Shown in pieces: positions 59,116 through 64,000 of a stretch of 64,000 nt of DNA; the first letter of the stretch is position 1, and each line of letters starts with the position of its first letter. The stretch is from the NCBI GenBank assembly GCA_028023455.1, contig JAQFVV010006475.1:496001-560000 (forward strand), written 5' to 3'. The stretch comes from Epiperipatus broadwayi (Eukaryota; Onychophora; Udeonychophora; Euonychophora; Peripatidae). The notes under the pieces were generated by a model, which saw only the letters and a list, made by a program, of their open reading frames with translations, did no database searches and had not been told where the DNA came from. The position numbers and the translations under genes were made by a program.

Positions 59116-62080
59116 TTTACTTACATTTAACAGCAAACTTCTTTCTGCCGCTTTATTTACAAATATCAGATCCTATTTCCATAGATAAAAAAAAACAACA
59201 AAATAAACATTTAACGTTGTTTAAATTGTAGTTTAGGAATATATAGATTACATGTAATCTGTTCATATTTGTAGGCACACATATGCATGTTTGGTAATAC
59301 AAATTTTTCCAATTATTAGTTTCATTAACTATACAGTATAAGTTCCTATATTTTAATGATGCATAAATATTTTACTCATTAGTCAACTTCTTCTATCTGT
59401 CCTTCATTTGTATATAAAAATATCAATGCTATATAATCAGTTTTTGTTTGGGCTTTGATATGCTTAGAACAAATATTATCGGAATACCTCAAGATTAGTT
59501 GTACGTTTATATAAACGTCTGTTACGTTTATATGGATTATGGAATCATCACAGAGCTTCTTCAGGGAATACCATATTTATAATATCATCGGTTAAACTGA
59601 ACTCGCTATTTATAGTAGATAGTATGATATTTGTAAAAACCACTAGAGTTTTTTTTTCCTTTTCAATTAGTAGCAATAAGATTATAATTATAAAAACAAG
59701 TTTTTTATTTTATATACAATAAAACGAACAATAATTTCAAAATTATATTTAAACAAAATTAATAAAAAAAAAAAGCAAAATTTTCCAATTTTTATATATA
59801 TTACTTAATTCAGAGTAAAAATTTGCTAATAAGCACATTTTTTATTTCATCAAAGTTTCCGTTTGATTCATTTGAAAATAATTTAAATGCATTCTATTTT
59901 TAAATTAGGCTCAAATTTAGCAATATTTTATTATAGCAGACTACAGACTGTTGGTTTCCCAGAATTCTTTTTAAAAAGTTCGAAATTGATAGCGGCACAA
60001 CCAATAAACAAAAGCATGCTGCGTTTCCGAACAATAGATAGATTTTTTCCTAGGGATTTTTTTAATATGAAACTCATGATGTTAATGGAATGATGAAGGA
60101 GGGGCAATGGATTATTTTTAAAAAATAAGGTAGGATTTCATTAATATATGTCTTTTTTGAAAAAAAGAAAATAATAAACTCTATGTGTTAACGTTATTGA
60201 AAAAAGTAAACAAACGTTATTGTGTCGACTGGAAAATCACGTGCTATTTAATTGAAACTTAACGTACTCGGAACTTTGAAATAATAATAAAAATTTCTTA
60301 TTTAAGCATTTTATTTTTAATAATATGTCTTTAAATTAGATATAAAAGTAGTTTACATTGTTTTAATAAAGAAAGAAAAATCATGATTTTAATTTATAAA
60401 AATTGTTAGCCTAAATCTTATGATTTGGAATATTATTCTTCAATGGGTAATTTTATGCAATTTAATTTTATATTTTTTATATTTGACTATGCCCATGCTT
60501 TGTAATTAATTTATTGCAATGACAGATGTTGCTGGTCATATTTAAATTTACATACTGGAATCATATTGCTATGTAAGTAATAAAAAAAAAAAAGCACTTA
60601 TAACAGCCCCTACAATCCCAGCATTTCTCAAAAGATGAGCATTCAAGAATGAAGACATCACTTATCAGCTTAATTATATACCTAATAGCAAAACTTTTAA
60701 TAAGTTACCCATTTACTGACCAATAATGAAATGGCTAAGAGGTTGGTTATCGTTAGCTACTTGATAAATAAATAAATTAGTTAGAATTTTTAAAAAATAT
60801 TTTATGGCTTCAATCTTCAGTTCATCACATGGAAGCACTACACCACATTGCCATTATTTGATAATATTTGTAGGTAAAAATTTTAGTACTGATGCAGTTT
60901 GTGTACTAGATTCGATTTTTCTTTTAGTCAGCATTTTTATCTACTACTTAGAGCTATTGAGCCCATACTGCGGCAATTCATTGTATTCTAAAGTTCAAAT
61001 TAATTGTAAATTGTTTATATATTTTTGTTAAATCTTATTATAAAATTACACATGTTTTTTTTTTTTGCAATTTTCTCATTTATCTTTGAAAATGGACAAA
61101 AAATGAAGTTCAAGAATAAATGTTGAGTTTTATGAACTATAATAGTAAAGAATCAAATCCATTATAAATGACATGTTTTTTTTTTTTATCAAATAAAAAA
61201 AATTGCTTTACTTAGTCAGTACAGTACAATAAAAGAATGAACTAGGTTAGTAATCAAAATTAGAAAAAAAAGATAAAATGACATTAATTTTTTTAATTTT
61301 TATTTTGATTATTGGTGTTGTTGTTTTGTTGTCATGATCGCATATATGATCTAGATGAGATTGTAATAGTTCAGGAGAGTGTGGGTATCATATTCAGAAT
61401 TTGAATTCAATCCATGAATGCTTGATGGTTTAGCTAATGTATTGCTACGGGAAAATGTTTTATTTTTCAACGAAGCTCAATAATGCTCAATAAATCAAAT
61501 ATTTTATTATCATACAAATAAAAAAAAAACATTTATTTTGAGATTATTTTGTAAAAATTTTAAAAAATCCAATTATTTCATGTTACAGGAAAACAGCCTG
61601 CTCAATTTTTGAAAATTATTTATATATTTAGATTACTTTATAAAAAAATATTAAAAAAACTACTACTATTTTATTAAAAAGATAAATGTCAAAGTATAAA
61701 TCTAGTTTTCACTGCTTATGTTTTTAAATATGTATCAATGTCAGAAGTACACTGAATCTTCAGTTTATCCATTAGTTATCCCTGTATGGTTTCAGAAGTT
61801 CAGCACAGTGATTAAAAACAGAAACTAAATGAAAACTGGAATGTAACACACTGATTATATTGCTACATTAAATATCTAGATAGTAAGAAACAATTATTAA
61901 GCAGTAAAATTTGATCACTTTAAAGTAGTTTTCTTTTGCTTTCTTTTCATCTTAATTTTATTTTCTCATTTTATATTTAAGTGATATATTATTAGCCTTA
62001 ATAATGAAAACTGCTGTTTAAAGCTTTTCTTCATTAAAATGCACTATATATATTCTAACCTTCATACTAATCTAGCTAGT
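59116..62080. other. AT-rich spacer
   Basis: No supported gene. Contains a perfect 16-bp palindrome ACGTTTATATAAACGT at 59503-59518, followed by a partial repeat, and CCTGAAGAAGCTCTG on the minus strand near 59550. The frames at 59887-60093 and 60804-61031 show no recognisable domain and are probably chance. Confidence 0.45.
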
Positions 62081-62215
62081 CAGCGTACACGTTTGAGAGC
62101 CATATCCTTCTCTGTAACCTATCAACAACTGTCTAATCAATCTAGACTCATGTTTTAGGGCGACATATTCTTTTCTGTAACCTTCTTAGCTACAACTAAT
62201 CTAATCAATCTAGAA
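62081..62215 (+). repeat. Imperfect tandem repeat of about 65 bp
   Basis: CATATCCTTCTCTGTAACC and TCTAATCAATCTAGA at 62100-62145 recur as CATATTCTTTTCTGTAACC and TCTAATCAATCTAGA at 62164-62213. Confidence 0.7.
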
Positions 62216-64000
62216 TATATGCCTAAAGATAAATGTTAAACTAAAGAGAGGATTTCTTTATTGACTAAGCTCGCATGAAACTATAAACTTAAAGAAGATT
62301 ACAAGGTAATTAATAAAGATAATAACTTCTGGTCAAACTAGCTTTAAAATCCACAAACAAACAAACAAATTAAATTTAATATTCGGCAAACCAATAAATA
62401 AATAATAATTAGATCGATGGAATGAATATGAAATTATAAATTAAGTAATAAGTACATTAGGATGTAGATGAATAAATGGATGATGAAAATAAGTAATAAT
62501 TAAATAATAAAATGAAAGGAGTCTGAGAATGAAGAGAAAAGAATGAAGATGTATCAGAATAATGAATGATTGAGATGATGGTAGGATAAGAGTTAATGGA
62601 TGAGTAAGATGATAGTGGAATAAGAGCTAGTGAATGGTGAGTTAATTAGGATAATGAATTAGGATGAAAGAAGAATAAAGTAAGATTGAAATGACAGATG
62701 AGAAGAATGAGGAGGATGGAAGATGATGTCCAGAACTCTAAATTGATATTGAATTAAAGGATCATAAGATAATTAAATAAAATAGGGATTCCAAGCTTAC
62801 CAAAACCAGAATATTCACCATAAAGTCAAAACAAGCTATACATTTAAGACAAAAAAAGCAATTTATACTTTAAAGTTTGGTTGACTTTTTATAAAACAGT
62901 GAATGTAACACAAATCCAACTACAATAAATAACTAGATATAAAATTTACAATAAAAGTCAAATTCTACATTGCAAATTACTAACTTATTCTTCTCAGGGT
63001 TCACATAATTTAAAGGTTGTTATACAAAATATACTTGGATCAGTGAGAGGGATTTTGCCACTACCCAAATATAATGCACAAAACAGCTCTTAATACCAAA
63101 TCGAATTAACAAACAATATTTATTAATTTCAAAGAAACTTTATAGACTCCATAACTATTATATACTTGGAGCTTCAAGAAATATGAATAACTTTTCAATA
63201 ACTAAACACAATAACTTACCAACTTCTTTTCTCAATTAATTATAAACAATGTGATCAAGATCAGTAAATGATAGATCTGCGGGTTCAAGTAAACTGATTA
63301 AACCAATATTAAGTGTTTATATTTTAGTATACCACTTAAAATAATATGCACTCTAGGTTAATACTATTTGATTATTAAGTAATGATGCCTTAGGTGTACT
63401 CATAAATCACAGAGCTTACCAAAATTATTATGATATACCAACATATAGTGACTTATACAATATTGATCGATGATGATTTCCATATAATCAGATGATATGT
63501 CGATAGCAATAACAATAATAATGTGTGTGTGTGGTGATTAGCAATAAGACTACTGACAACTAAATAAATTTTAAACACAACAAGATTTATTTACATTATT
63601 TACAACTTTATTTCAGACACCTTACATGAACTAAGACGAATACATTAAATAAATCAGGGATTGAGAATAATTGGTAGCCCATTGACTATACACATAGTAA
63701 GTAAGACAAATTAATACAGTGATATTCATAATATCACTATTATTATTGGATATGTTTCTATTATTATTCTATTTCATAGAATAAGATAGTTAAACTTTCC
63801 TTAAGCTAACTTAGCATTTAAATTATAAAACAAAATATATTTAGGTCTTTGGGATATACTCAACTTTTTAAATCTAAAACTCTACGTTATAATTTAGTGT
63901 ATTAAACTATAGTTATTTTATTTGTCCAAATATGATAAGGGAAATTATCATATGCAGCACAGTTAATAATTTATTATCATTTACTATAAAAGATTCATTG
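62216..64000. other. AT-rich spacer with a purine-rich GATGA-type tract
   Basis: 62460-62730 is rich in GATGA, GAATGA and AGGATG variants. The remainder shows no coding frame. Runs of TTTATTA and AACAA from 63050 suggest an old LTR-type insertion in antisense, but no repeat partner is present in the window to confirm it. Confidence 0.45.

Noticed and set aside
59530-59570. Hammerhead core at CCTGAAGAAGCTCTG (minus strand)
   Set aside because: No GAAAC box or cleavage site in range and no helix II.

Overview
The window looks like intergenic or heterochromatin-like DNA of an animal with a very AT-rich nuclear genome. I found no host gene. Almost every recognisable sequence is a retroelement at some stage of decay: Penelope-like elements (PLEs) with a GIY-YIG endonuclease, RTE-like and Jockey/Nimb-like non-LTR elements, an L2/CR1-like fragment, Ty3/gypsy remnants, long-LTR elements, tRNA-derived SINE pieces and small repeats carrying hammerhead-ribozyme-like cores. 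The species cannot be settled from the sequence. EN-bearing PLEs, animal-type SINEs and Nimb/RTE LINEs argue for an invertebrate metazoan rather than a plant, fungus or bacterium.

Layout. 177-6977: a 6.8-kb PLE composite (family A) flanked by a 16-bp target-site duplication. It holds one full monomer (193-3042, minus), a second 5'-truncated minus copy (3043-4528) and an inverted plus copy (about 4550-6961). 8.7-10.2 kb: 5'-truncated RTE-like LINE (minus). 10.2-11.1 kb: LINE endonuclease fragment, then a second PLE family (B). 11.2-12.6 kb: inverted array of a 450-470-bp repeat. 12882-21582: element with LTRs of about 2.4-2.5 kb, TSD ATAC, a PBS-like site, a polypurine tract and a 3.8-kb interior with unrecognised ORFs plus an integrase C-terminal fragment. 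21595-24394: older inverted PLE-A pair. 25.0-27.5 kb: RTE-like LINE (plus). 27.8-28.1 kb: tRNA-headed SINE with a hammerhead-like body. 28.5-31.1 kb: decayed Jockey/Nimb-like LINE. 33.7-34.9 kb: three hammerhead units (one inverted, two tandem), a retrozyme-like locus. 35.4-35.6 kb: another hammerhead-like inverted repeat. 35.6-41.8 kb: AT-rich spacer. 41.9-43.2 kb: low-complexity and duplicated DNA. 43.3-48.5 kb: minus-strand relative of the long LTR split by a 2.5-kb insertion. 48.5-49.1 kb: inverted PLE-B fragment. 49.1-51.5 kb: short element with two 0.9-kb LTRs. 52.8-55.1 kb: Ty3/gypsy pol pseudogene. 56.2-58.6 kb: RTE-like LINE (minus). The rest is AT-rich spacer.

The most interesting pattern is shared by the PLEs and the ribozyme repeats. 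Every sufficiently preserved PLE locus is a pair of copies joined at their truncated 5' ends with 3' ends pointing outward. Four PLE loci and the 34-kb ribozyme locus do this, each with its own junction. PLE-A copies end in a fixed order: GIY-YIG stop codon, tRNA-like pol III promoter, hammerhead-like core, 42-bp tandem repeats. The small ribozyme repeats show parts of the same order (tRNA-like head, then hammerhead). The best hypothesis is a two-component system in which PLE reverse transcriptase/endonuclease mobilises small self-cleaving, probably circular, RNAs, and template switching or second-strand priming produces inverted insertions. Association of PLEs with hammerheads, and of animal retrozymes with PLEs, is established knowledge. 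The tRNA-hammerhead module and the recurrent 5'-5' topology here are direct observations; the mechanism is inference.
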